Origin: an uncultured Clostridia bacterium
GTDB lineage: Bacteria > Bacillota > Clostridia > Oscillospirales > Butyricicoccaceae
Assembly: GCA_947856675.1 (NCBI GenBank)
Contig: CANUCM010000010.1
Coordinates: 1-11,294 of the forward strand
Reading direction: 5' to 3'
Length of the DNA: 11,294 bases
The notes under the pieces were generated by a model that had not been told where the DNA came from, ran no database searches, and saw only the letters and a program-made list of their open reading frames with translations. Position 1 is the first letter of the stretch. Every line of letters begins with the position of its first letter. Shown here piece after piece: positions 1 through 8,712 of this stretch. Position numbers and translations under genes: made by a program.

Positions 1-315
1 CCGACCGACCACCGCCGCGCGATGCTTCGCGCCATGGTCACCTATCTGCTGGAGAACGGCCGCATTGAAACGACGGTGACCCGCGCCAAGGAAGTCCGTC
101 CGCTGGCCGAGAAAATGATCACGCTTGGCAAGCGCGGCGATCTCAACGCCAAGCGCCAGGCCTTTGCCTTCATCACGAAGGAAGCGGTTGTCAAAAAGAC
201 CTTTGACGAAATCGCGCCCAAGTACGCAGACCGCAACGGCGGCTACACCCGCATCACCCGCATTGGGCCCCGCCGCGGCGACGGCGCCGAGATGGCCGTC
301 ATTGAGCTTGTCTGA
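1..315 (+). CDS. rplQ: 50S ribosomal protein L17 (5' end missing)
   Basis: L17 is a structural protein of the large ribosomal subunit, lying near the peptide exit tunnel. The reading frame is open from base 1, giving PTDHRRAMLRAM and then the L17 signatures LLENGRIETTVTRAKEVRPLAEK and, at the C terminus, GGYTRITRIGPRRGDGAEMA. In full-length L17 the PTDHRR segment sits about eight residues after the initiator Met, so only a handful of codons are missing upstream. The internal ATG at 22 is therefore not the start. The total length (~104 residues seen) fits the ~112-residue bacterial form without the C-terminal extension found in some lineages. rplQ normally ends the rpsM-rpsK-rpsD-rpoA-rplQ block, and the strong terminator just downstream agrees with that. 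Confidence 0.97.
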   Translation, partial: PTDHRRAMLRAMVTYLLENGRIETTVTRAKEVRPLAEKMITLGKRGDLNAKRQAFAFITKEAVVKKTFDEIAPKYADRNGGYTRITRIGPRRGDGAEMAVIELV

Positions 316-334
316 TTGACAAAAGCACGCCCCC

Positions 335-378
335 AAAGGGATTATCCCGAGAAGATGCCTCGGGATAATCCCTTTTTT
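335..378 (+). terminator. Rho-independent terminator after rplQ
   Basis: A perfect 17-bp inverted repeat (335-351 with 359-375) encloses a 7-nt loop (AAGATGC) and runs into a T tract at 373-378. It lies 20 bases after the rplQ stop and closes the ribosomal-protein operon, separating it from the amidohydrolase operon. Confidence 0.95.
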
Positions 379-402
379 CTGTTTTGGGGCGGGGCATGTG
401 TA

Positions 403-431
403 TTCCTTTTTCGGCGGGGGTGTGGTATGCT
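403..431 (+). promoter_or_regulatory. Possible extended -10 promoter for amidohydrolase operon
   Basis: TATGCT at 426-431 is preceded by TG at 423-424 with one intervening base, which is an extended -10 arrangement. At 17-bp spacing the -35 position holds TTCCTT (403-408), a poor match to TTGACA. This is the best candidate between the rplQ terminator and the ATG at 468. It is inferred from sequence match only. Confidence 0.35.
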
Positions 432-467
432 AAGGGGGAAAATATTTGAGCCGGAGGAGGACTTCAC

Positions 468-1673
468 ATGATTTTAAAAGCGAAGCGCGTCGTCGCGGGC
501 GACGGGAAAACCGTGTGGCTGGACGGAGCGGTGCGCCTGAACGGGGAAGGCGTCATCACCGGGGTGGGGCCGGCCGGGGAAATCGCGCAGCACAGTGCCG
601 GCGAGGAGGTCTGCGATTTCGGCGACGCCAGCCTGCTGCCCGGGCTCATTGACATGCATGTGCACACGGGCTACTGGTGGAGCGAGCCCGACGCCGAAAG
701 CTACCGCGACAATCCGTACCGCATCGCGTATTTCGCGCTCGACACGCTGGGGCGCGCGCTGCGCACCGGCGTGACCACCGTGCGCGACGTAAGCTCGCCG
801 GGCGGGTGCATGCAGGCCATGCGCTGGGCGTCGGCCGAGCGCGGCTTTTTCACGCTGCCGCGCATTGTGCACTGCGGCCGGGGCATCTGCTTTACGGGCG
901 GGCACGGCTGGCCGCTGACCGGCGGCGTGGTGGAGGCCGACGGCGCCGACAACGTGCGCGCCGCCATCCGGCGCGAGCTGCGCGACGGGGCCGACTGGAT
1001 CAAGATCCTGACAAGCCACCGCACCCACACGCCGGAGTTCACGCAGGAGGAGCTCAACGCGGCCGTGGACGAATGCCACCGCCGCGGCGTCAAAATCTGC
1101 GTGCACGCCGGGACGCACCCGTCGATTCAGATGTGCATCGACGCGGGTTTTGACACGATAGAGCACGCCACGTTCCTGACGCGGGAGCAGGCGGTGCAGA
1201 TGCGCGAGCGCGGCATTGCCTGGGTGCCCACCATCATCGCCTACACCTACATTTACGAGCAGCTGTGCGACAGCTCCCTGCGCGAGAGCATTGCGGGCGG
1301 CATCGACGGCGCGGCGCTGAGCGATTTTGACTATTTCAGGCAGGCCGCCGAGGCGTACCGCGAGCACTTCAAAGAGCTTTTGGACACCGGGGTCGTGACG
1401 CTGGCGGGCACCGACATGGTGCTGCACGGCGCGCCGGTCATGCCGGTGTGGCGCGAGCTTGCGTACATGGTGGAATACGGCATGCAGCCGCTTGCGGCCA
1501 TAGCTTCGGCCACTTCGCTCGCGGCGCAGACGCTGGGGCTTTCGGGGGAAACGGGCGCGCTGCAGCCGGGCCTTTGCGGCGACATTCTCGTCGTGCAGGG
1601 CGATGTTTTGAGCGACATCGGGGCGCTGAACCGGCCGGTGCAGGTGTACCGCAGCGGACGCGCCGTGCTGTAA
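468..1673 (+). CDS. Metal-dependent amidohydrolase, imidazolonepropionase/Xaa-Pro dipeptidase group
   Basis: A 401-residue member of the amidohydrolase superfamily, of the COG1228-like subgroup that includes Xaa-Pro dipeptidases and aryldialkylphosphatase-like enzymes. No signal peptide is visible, so it should be cytosolic. The metal-site pattern is complete: HVH at residues 64-66 (strand 1), Lys179 in DWIKIL (candidate carboxylated lysine), His213 in CVHAGTH, His233 in DTIEHATF and Asp316 in LAGTDM, followed by His320. This is the arrangement expected of a binuclear hydrolase. The N- and C-terminal segments (about 1-55 and 345-401) form the small composite beta domain typical of the superfamily. 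The ATG at 468 is preceded by GGAGGAGG with good spacing. It is followed after 21 bases by an S9 peptidase gene, so hydrolysis of a dipeptide such as Xaa-Pro is an attractive guess. Substrate cannot be read from sequence, and a cyclic amide or other C-N substrate remains possible. Confidence 0.85.
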   Translation: MILKAKRVVAGDGKTVWLDGAVRLNGEGVITGVGPAGEIAQHSAGEEVCDFGDASLLPGLIDMHVHTGYWWSEPDAESYRDNPYRIAYFALDTLGRALRTGVTTVRDVSSPGGCMQAMRWASAERGFFTLPRIVHCGRGICFTGGHGWPLTGGVVEADGADNVRAAIRRELRDGADWIKILTSHRTHTPEFTQEELNAAVDECHRRGVKICVHAGTHPSIQMCIDAGFDTIEHATFLTREQAVQMRERGIAWVPTIIAYTYIYEQLCDSSLRESIAGGIDGAALSDFDYFRQAAEAYREHFKELLDTGVVTLAGTDMVLHGAPVMPVWRELAYMVEYGMQPLAAIASATSLAAQTLGLSGETGALQPGLCGDILVVQGDVLSDIGALNRPVQVYRSGRAVL

Positions 1674-1694
1674 AGGACAAAAGGAGGAGCGTTT

Positions 1695-3959
1695 GTGAAG
1701 CTGACAGAAAAACACTGGAGCGCGGCGCGGCAGCTGCTGCCGCAAAACGCCGAGGCACTTTTGCTGAACGGACAGTTTAAACCGTGGTTTCTGCCGGGCG
1801 ACAAGCTGGTGTTTGTCAAGGAGAGCTGGGAAAAAAAGCAGAAGATTTCGCGGTACATGCTGGTCGACTGTGAAACGGGGCTGCAAAGCGAGCTGTTTGA
1901 CCACCGTAAGCTGCGGCTGCGCCTGGGGCGCATCGGCAAGGCCCCCGGGGAGGGAAAGCCGCTGGAGCTGACGCCGCTGTGTGTCGAGCCGGACGGCGCG
2001 GTACAGTTTTTGCTGCCGGACGGGGAGCAGTACCGCTTTGACGGGGCGCGGCTTCAGCGGATGCGCAAAGCGCCGCCCGCGGGGGCGTCGCTCAGCCCCG
2101 ACCGCCGGTACGCCATCAATGTGCGCCGGCACAACCTGCACCTGTACGACATGGAAAACGGCCTGAGCAGCCGCATAACAAAGGACGGCCGGGAGCACAA
2201 CGGCTACGGCGAGCGCATCGAGGGCGACACGTTTTTTATCCGCCACCGTCTTGAGGGGCATACCGAGCCCGCCGGCGTGGACTGGTCGCCCGACAGCCGG
2301 CATTTTCTGACCTATCGCATAGACGAGCGCGAAGTGCGCCCGCTGCACCTTGTGCAGAGCGTGCCGGCGCAGGGGATGCGCCCCGTGCTGCACGAATACC
2401 GGTACGCGCTGCCCGGGGAGCCCGAGCCGCAGTGCAGCCTGTATGTGGGCAGCGCCGAAACGGGCGCGGTGCGCGCGGTGCAGTGCCCGCCGGCAGAGTG
2501 CGCTTTTCTGCCGCCGACGTCGTCGGGCTACGGCATGCTGTGCTGGTCGCAGGAGGGCAAAAGCGCCGCGTTCTGCCGCATGGGCCGCGATCATCTCAGC
2601 GCGGAAATCATGCTCATAGACCCCGAAACGGGCGCGGTGACGCCGCTGTTTACCGAAAGCGCCGAGGGCTTTTTGTTCTTTGATTTCCACCGCTTTGCCG
2701 CGTCGCACCAGGACAGGCGCGACAGCCTTCCGCCGTTCATGATGCTGTCGGACAGCCTGCACAGCCTGTTCTTTTTAAGCGAGCGCGACGGGTTTATGCA
2801 CATTTACCGCTACGACACCCAAAACCCCGGGCAGTACACCCAGCTGACACAGGGCGAGTTTACCGTGTGCCAGCTTCTGTACCTTGACGCCGGGGCGGGC
2901 AGGCTGTATTTTACCGCCTGCGGGCGGGAGATCAACACCCGGCCGTACCAGCGGTACCTGTACAGCGTCGATGTGCACAGCGGCGAGGTGACGCTGCTCT
3001 CGCGGGAAAAGGGCGACCACTGCATTTTCTTCTCGCCCGACGGGCGCTGGTACACCGACACGGTGTCCGCCTGTGACGAGCCGCAGAGCACGGCTTTGTG
3101 CCGCACGTCCGATGCGGGCGACGGCCAGCCCGTGCCGCTGTGCGCCTGCGACGACAGCCGCCTGGTGCGCGCCGGCATGACCTATCCCATTTTCTTTACG
3201 GAGAAGGGGGCCGACGGCACAACCGACATCACCGGCGTGCTCATCATGCCGTCGCGGTTTGACGCGGGCAAAAAGTACCCGGTGGTCGACTATTATTACG
3301 GCGGGAACCAGACCGTCAACCAGCCGAACACGTTTTGGGATTATCTGCACACGGGCTTTGTGGCATCGCTTTCACAGCTGCAGTGCGCGTGCGTCATCAT
3401 CGACGGCCGCGGCACGCCGCTGCGCGGGCGGGCGTATCACCAGCACTGCCTGCGCAACATGGGCGACTGTGCCGGGCTCGCGGATCACGCCGCCGTCATC
3501 CGCAGGCTGTGCGAAAAATACTCCTTTATGGACGGAAACAGGGTCGGAGTATGGGGCCACAGCGGCGGCGGCTTCGGCACGCTGCACTGCATGACAAAGG
3601 AGCCGGGGCTGTACAAGGTGGGCGTCGCCTCGGGCGGAAACCACTATCAGGAGATGTACAACGCCGACTGGTCGGAGCGGTTCATGGCGGGCTTTGACGC
3701 GCAGAAGCTTTCGGAGCAGTCGGCCGGGCCGCTTGTCAAAAACCTCGAGGGCAAGCTGCTTCTGATTCACGGCGAGCTGGATGACAATGTGCACCCGGCC
3801 AACACCATGCGCGTGGTGGACGAGCTGATCCGGGCCGACAAGGACTTTGACATGCTCATCATCCCCAACCGGCACCACCAGCTGCGCGACATGCCGTATT
3901 ACCAGCGCAGGGTGCTGGAGTATCTGGCGCTCAACCTGCACGCGCTGCCGAAAAAGTGA
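1695..3959 (+). CDS. S9 family serine peptidase, dipeptidyl-peptidase-IV-like
   Basis: A 754-residue prolyl-oligopeptidase-family enzyme. Residues ~70-470 form the DPPIV_N-type beta-propeller, with WSPDS and FSPDGRW blade motifs. Residues ~500-754 form the alpha/beta-hydrolase domain. The catalytic triad is clear: Ser623 in GHSGGG, Asp696 in HGELDDNVHP and His728 in NRHHQL. The Asp-His distance of 32 residues equals that of human DPP4 (708/740). The Asn-rich oxyanion region YYYGGNQ precedes the nucleophile. No signal peptide or membrane segment is seen at the N terminus, so it is probably cytosolic, unlike many bacterial DPPs. The double-Glu motif that binds the substrate's free amino terminus in DPP4-type enzymes is not recognisable, so true dipeptidyl-peptidase specificity is uncertain. 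The start is GTG at 1695, with AAAGGAGGAGC six bases upstream. It probably works with the upstream amidohydrolase in intracellular peptide breakdown. Confidence 0.9.
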   Translation: MKLTEKHWSAARQLLPQNAEALLLNGQFKPWFLPGDKLVFVKESWEKKQKISRYMLVDCETGLQSELFDHRKLRLRLGRIGKAPGEGKPLELTPLCVEPDGAVQFLLPDGEQYRFDGARLQRMRKAPPAGASLSPDRRYAINVRRHNLHLYDMENGLSSRITKDGREHNGYGERIEGDTFFIRHRLEGHTEPAGVDWSPDSRHFLTYRIDEREVRPLHLVQSVPAQGMRPVLHEYRYALPGEPEPQCSLYVGSAETGAVRAVQCPPAECAFLPPTSSGYGMLCWSQEGKSAAFCRMGRDHLSAEIMLIDPETGAVTPLFTESAEGFLFFDFHRFAASHQDRRDSLPPFMMLSDSLHSLFFLSERDGFMHIYRYDTQNPGQYTQLTQGEFTVCQLLYLDAGAGRLYFTACGREINTRPYQRYLYSVDVHSGEVTLLSREKGDHCIFFSPDGRWYTDTVSACDEPQSTALCRTSDAGDGQPVPLCACDDSRLVRAGMTYPIFFTEKGADGTTDITGVLIMPSRFDAGKKYPVVDYYYGGNQTVNQPNTFWDYLHTGFVASLSQLQCACVIIDGRGTPLRGRAYHQHCLRNMGDCAGLADHAAVIRRLCEKYSFMDGNRVGVWGHSGGGFGTLHCMTKEPGLYKVGVASGGNHYQEMYNADWSERFMAGFDAQKLSEQSAGPLVKNLEGKLLLIHGELDDNVHPANTMRVVDELIRADKDFDMLIIPNRHHQLRDMPYYQRRVLEYLALNLHALPKK

Positions 3960-4852
3960 GCCGAATCGAATACACCGTGCCGCCCGAAGACGACGGCCGG
4001 CCGCTGCGCAGCGTACTGCGGGGCAGCATGGGGCTGTCGGCTTCGCTCGTCAAGCGGGTCAAGTGGCAGCCGGACGGCATTTTGCTTGACGGCCGCCCGG
4101 CCCGTCTGGACGAGCGGGCGAAGGCCGGGCAGCGCGTGTCGGTGCTGCCCGGGGCGCCGCCGGAGCGCGCGCCCTGCGCCGCGCCGCCCATGCCGCCCGT
4201 TTTGTACGAGGATGACAGCCTGCTGGTACTCAGCAAGCCCGCGGGGCTTGTGGTGCACCCGACGGCGGGCCATGCCGGCGGCACGCTGTTTGACGCGGCC
4301 ATGGAGCATTTTGCCGCGCGGGGCGAAACCGGCAGCGCCTTTTGTCCGGTCAGCCGGCTGGACCGGTATACCTCGGGGGTTTTGTGCATTGCCAAAAACC
4401 GCTTTTGCGCGCAGCGGCTGAGCGCCCAGCTGGAAGACGGCACGATGCAGCGCGAGTATGCCGCCGTCGTTTGCGGCAGCGGCATGCCGCAAAGCGGCAC
4501 GGTGTGCGCGCCCATCGCGCGGATTTCGGGGGTGCGCCGCGGGGTCGCGCCGCAGGGCCAGCGCGCCGTGACGCATTTTTACGTGCTGCGCCGGGGCGAG
4601 GGGCGTGCGCTTGTGCGCCTTTGCCTGGAAACCGGGCGCACGCATCAAATCAGGGTGCACATGGCGTACATGGGCTGGCCGGTGTACGGGGATTTTCTGT
4701 ACGGGACAGAGGACGCGCGCCGGCCGGGCTTTGCGCTGCACGCGCAGACACTGCGCTTTGAGCACCCGCAAAGCGCGCAGCGCATGCAAATCAGCGCCCC
4801 GATACCCGCCTGGTTTGACGAGCTGCTGCAAAAACCCGAAACGCGCCCTTGA
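3956..4852 (+). CDS. RluA-family 23S rRNA pseudouridine synthase
   Basis: A 298-residue enzyme that isomerises specific uridines of rRNA (or tRNA) to pseudouridine. Residues ~10-65 resemble an S4 RNA-binding domain, and the PseudoU_synth_2 catalytic domain follows (~80-285). Diagnostic motifs are VLSKPAGLVVHPT, SRLDRYTSG with catalytic Asp136, and LETGRTHQIRVHM followed by GxPVYGD. The usual HRLD is SRLD here; the Arg and Asp needed for the fold and catalysis are kept. The GTG start at 3956 overlaps the S9 peptidase stop (GTGA) and has no obvious Shine-Dalgarno of its own, so translational coupling is likely. The TGA stop lies inside the -35 element of the next promoter. The family members RluA, RluC, RluD and relatives cannot be separated reliably by eye, so no gene symbol is given. 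Confidence 0.92.
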   Translation: MSRIEYTVPPEDDGRPLRSVLRGSMGLSASLVKRVKWQPDGILLDGRPARLDERAKAGQRVSVLPGAPPERAPCAAPPMPPVLYEDDSLLVLSKPAGLVVHPTAGHAGGTLFDAAMEHFAARGETGSAFCPVSRLDRYTSGVLCIAKNRFCAQRLSAQLEDGTMQREYAAVVCGSGMPQSGTVCAPIARISGVRRGVAPQGQRAVTHFYVLRRGEGRALVRLCLETGRTHQIRVHMAYMGWPVYGDFLYGTEDARRPGFALHAQTLRFEHPQSAQRMQISAPIPAWFDELLQKPETRP

Positions 4853-4876
4853 CAAACGCGCAAAAGTGCATATAAT
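4849..4876 (+). promoter_or_regulatory. Strong sigma-A promoter of the aspS-gatC/gatA/gatB operon
   Basis: A consensus -35 TTGACA (4849-4854) and consensus -10 TATAAT (4871-4876) are separated by 16 bp. Transcription should start near 4883. The -35 box contains the stop codon of the upstream pseudouridine synthase gene (TGA, 4850-4852). A consensus promoter is what one expects where control is exerted later, by T-box attenuation. Confidence 0.92.
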
Positions 4877-5006
4877 AGTTGTACATAACTGCATAGCCAA
4901 AGGCGAGGATGGGAAGAGTAGCCGCAGCAGGGCAGCATGCCAGAGAGCCGGGGAAAGGTGGAAGCCCGGTATGTGCCGCCGCGGGGAAGAACGTCCCGGA
5001 GCTGCT

Positions 5007-5009
5007 GAC
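5007..5009 (+). promoter_or_regulatory. T-box specifier codon GAC (Asp)
   Basis: In the common T-box arrangement the specifier follows GGAGCTGC and is itself followed by one base and GAA. Here GAC occupies that place (GGAGCTGC-T-GAC-C-GAA), which suits the downstream AspRS. The next four bases after C5010 are GAAC (5011-5014), which hold overlapping Glu (GAA) and Asn (AAC) codons. A one- or two-step register shift could in principle let other tRNAs of the pathway bind. The assignment to Asp is by position and gene context. Confidence 0.8.
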
Positions 5010-5124
5010 CGAACGCAAGCGTTTTGCAAGTAGGCTCAGACGCGGGCGGCGCGTTACAGCCGCAGCGGGTCGGCGGCCTTTTTGGGTGAGCCCGCCCGTC
5101 AAAGTGGGCTGCATGGCAGCTAAA

Positions 5125-5140
5125 TTGGGTGGCACCGCGG
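5125..5140 (+). promoter_or_regulatory. T-box (antiterminator) sequence with UGGC bulge
   Basis: TTGGGTGGCACCGCGG is the conserved T-box motif. The bulge tetranucleotide is TGGC (5130-5133), which pairs with a tRNA 3' end GCCA, that is, a tRNA with G as discriminator base. Bacterial tRNA-Asp and tRNA-Asn both carry G73, so the covarying position agrees with the specifier. Confidence 0.95.
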
Positions 5141-5145
5141 AAGTC

Positions 5146-5189
5146 AGAGCCTTTCGCCCCAGATTCGGGGCGGAGGGCTCTTTATTCTT
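5146..5189 (+). terminator. Regulated terminator of the T-box leader
   Basis: The arms 5146-5160 and 5167-5181 form a 15-bp stem (AGAGCC and CGCCCC blocks with G-T pairs between them) around loop AGATTC, followed by the T-rich tail TTTATTCTT. It begins a few bases after the T-box sequence, the normal position for the terminator that competes with the antiterminator. Confidence 0.94.
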
Positions 5190-5215
5190 ACCTCCCTTCG
5201 GGAAAGGAACAGGGT

Positions 5216-7266
<2,051 letters not shown>

Positions 7267-7270
<4 letters not shown>

Positions 7271-8712
7271 GCGTAAAAATCCCCGAAACGGCCGCGGGTT
7301 TGCACCGGGCGCTTGCACGGGGCGAACTGAGCGCGCGCGAGGTCTGCCTGCACTTTCTTTCGCGCATTGAGCAGCGCGACGGCGCTGTGGGCGCGTTTAT
7401 CACGGTGACGCCGGAGCTGGCGCTGAGCCAGGCGGAGCGGGCCGACGCGCTTTTGCGCTTGGGGCAGGCCGCGCCGCTGTGCGGCGTCCCGATGGGCATC
7501 AAGGACAACATCTGCACGCAGGGGGTGCGCACAAGCTGCGCCTCGCGCATGCTGGAGAACTTTGTGCCGCCGTACAGCGCTGCGGCGTACGAGCGGCTGA
7601 GCGCGCAGGGCGCGGTGCTTTTGGGCAAGCTCAATATGGATGAGTTTGCCATGGGCTCGACAAATGAAAGCTCTTTTTTCGGCCCGGTGCGAAACCCGCG
7701 GGGGATGGAGTATGTGCCGGGCGGAAGCTCGGGCGGGTCGGCGGCGGCCGTTGCCGCGGGCATGGCGCCCTTTGCGCTGGGTTCGGACACCGGTGGATCG
7801 GTGCGTCAGCCGGCGGCGCTGTGCGGCGTTGTGGGGCTCAAGCCGACCTACGGCGCGGTGTCGCGCAGCGGGCTTGTGGCCTTTGCCTCGTCGCTGGACC
7901 AGATCGGCACGCTGACGCGCACCGTTTCCGACGCGGCCGAGGTGCTGCGCGCCATTGCCGGGGCCGACGCGCGCGACGCCACCAGCCGGGATATCTGCTG
8001 GGACGGCCTGACATGCGGGCTGGAAGAGGGCGTTTCAGGCCTGCGCATCGCGCTGCCCGAGCCGTGCTTCGGCGACGCGGTGGCGCCGGGGGTGCGCCGG
8101 TGCGTTGAGCGGGCGCGTGACGTGCTTCAGAGTGCGGGCGCGCGGTGTGAGCCGGTGCCCATGCCGCAGCTTTCTAACGCGCTGAGCGCGTACTATATCA
8201 TGTCAAGCGCCGAGGCCTCGTCCAACCTTGCGCGGTTTGACGGCGTGCGCTACGGCCGCCGCGCATCCGGCTGCCAAACGGCGGCCGAGGTGTATGAGCG
8301 CAGCCGGAGCGAGGGCCTGGGCGAGGAGGTCAGGCGCCGGATTCTGCTGGGCAGCTTTGTGCTCAGCGCGGGCTTTCAGGACGCCTATTACAAGCAGGCG
8401 CTGCGCGCGCGCGACGCCGTGCGTGCGGCCTTTGACGAAGTTTTCTCGCGGTTTGACGCGGTTTTGACGCCCACGGCGCCGTCGGTGGCGCACAAGCTGG
8501 GGCAGCGCTGCGACAATCCCACAGAGGCGTATGCGGGCGATTTGTTTACCGTGCCGGTCAACCTTGCCGGGCTGCCGGCCATTTCGGTTCCGTGCGGCCG
8601 TGCGGAGCACGGCCTGCCGGCGGGCGCGCAGATTATCGCCCCGCATTTTGAAGAAAAGCGGCTTTTGCGCATTGCGCGGCTTTTGGAGATGGAAGGGGTG
8701 TGTGCGCTGTGA
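7267..8712 (+). CDS. gatA: Asp-tRNA(Asn)/Glu-tRNA(Gln) amidotransferase subunit A
   Basis: A 481-residue amidase-signature enzyme that hydrolyses glutamine and passes ammonia through a channel to GatB, where Asp-tRNA(Asn) or Glu-tRNA(Gln) is amidated. The Ser-cisSer-Lys triad is complete: Lys79 in GVPMGIKDN, Ser154 in the GGSSGGS loop and Ser178 in SDTGGSVR. These numbers coincide with those known for Staphylococcus aureus GatA. GLKPTYG and SLDQIGTLTRTV are further family hallmarks, and SYE-like substrate-side elements are present in the C-terminal half. The ATG at 7267 overlaps the aspS-gatC stop (ATGA) and has AGGAGG at 7251-7256. An upstream extension of the same frame only overlaps the GatC coding region. 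Its partner GatC is supplied by the upstream fusion protein, so GatA would assemble directly on the synthetase. Confidence 0.97.

Larger units (their letters stand above)
4883..5190 (+). promoter_or_regulatory. T-box riboswitch leader (tRNA-Asp type)
   Basis: Untranslated leader that senses uncharged tRNA and decides between termination and read-through. Stem I shows the AGTA element (4917-4920), helix GCAGC/GCTGC (4924-4928 with 5001-5005), GGCA-G-CAT/ATGTGCC (4931-4938 with 4971-4977), the conserved AGAGAG bulge (4942-4947), and apical helix CCGGG/CCCGG (4948-4952 with 4965-4969) closing a GGTGGAA-containing distal loop. The specifier GAC follows at 5007-5009. A second structured segment lies at ~5038-5100 (GAC-GCGGGC with GCCCGC-CC-GTC). 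Then come the T-box antiterminator sequence (5125-5140) and a competing terminator (5146-5189). Start of the leader is inferred from the promoter. With the AspRS and GatCAB genes downstream, low Asp-tRNA charging should switch the operon on. Confidence 0.96.

Noticed and set aside
474..2762. 762-codon open frame on the minus strand opposite the amidohydrolase and S9 genes
   Set aside because: It is antisense to two well-supported genes, has low-complexity Arg/Ala/His-rich composition and no recognisable domain. Long antisense frames are expected where third positions are mostly G or C.
5012..5023. AACGC/GCGTT mini-palindrome after the specifier as a separate regulatory site
   Set aside because: It is short, has a two-base apex and falls within Stem I of the T-box, where such pairing is expected by chance or is part of the leader fold.
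3899..5029. 376-codon minus-strand frame opposite the pseudouridine synthase and T-box leader
   Set aside because: It runs antisense through a proven gene, a consensus promoter and a structured riboswitch, and has no domain character.
5129..5215. N-terminal extension of AspRS starting at a GTG inside the leader
   Set aside because: The extension would translate the T-box motif and terminator hairpin. ATG at 5216 has a Shine-Dalgarno and matches the usual AspRS start.
8700..8708. GTG at 8700 as the gatB start
   Set aside because: It would leave about one base between GGAAGGGG and the start. GTG at 8709 has normal spacing and forms the GTGA overlap.
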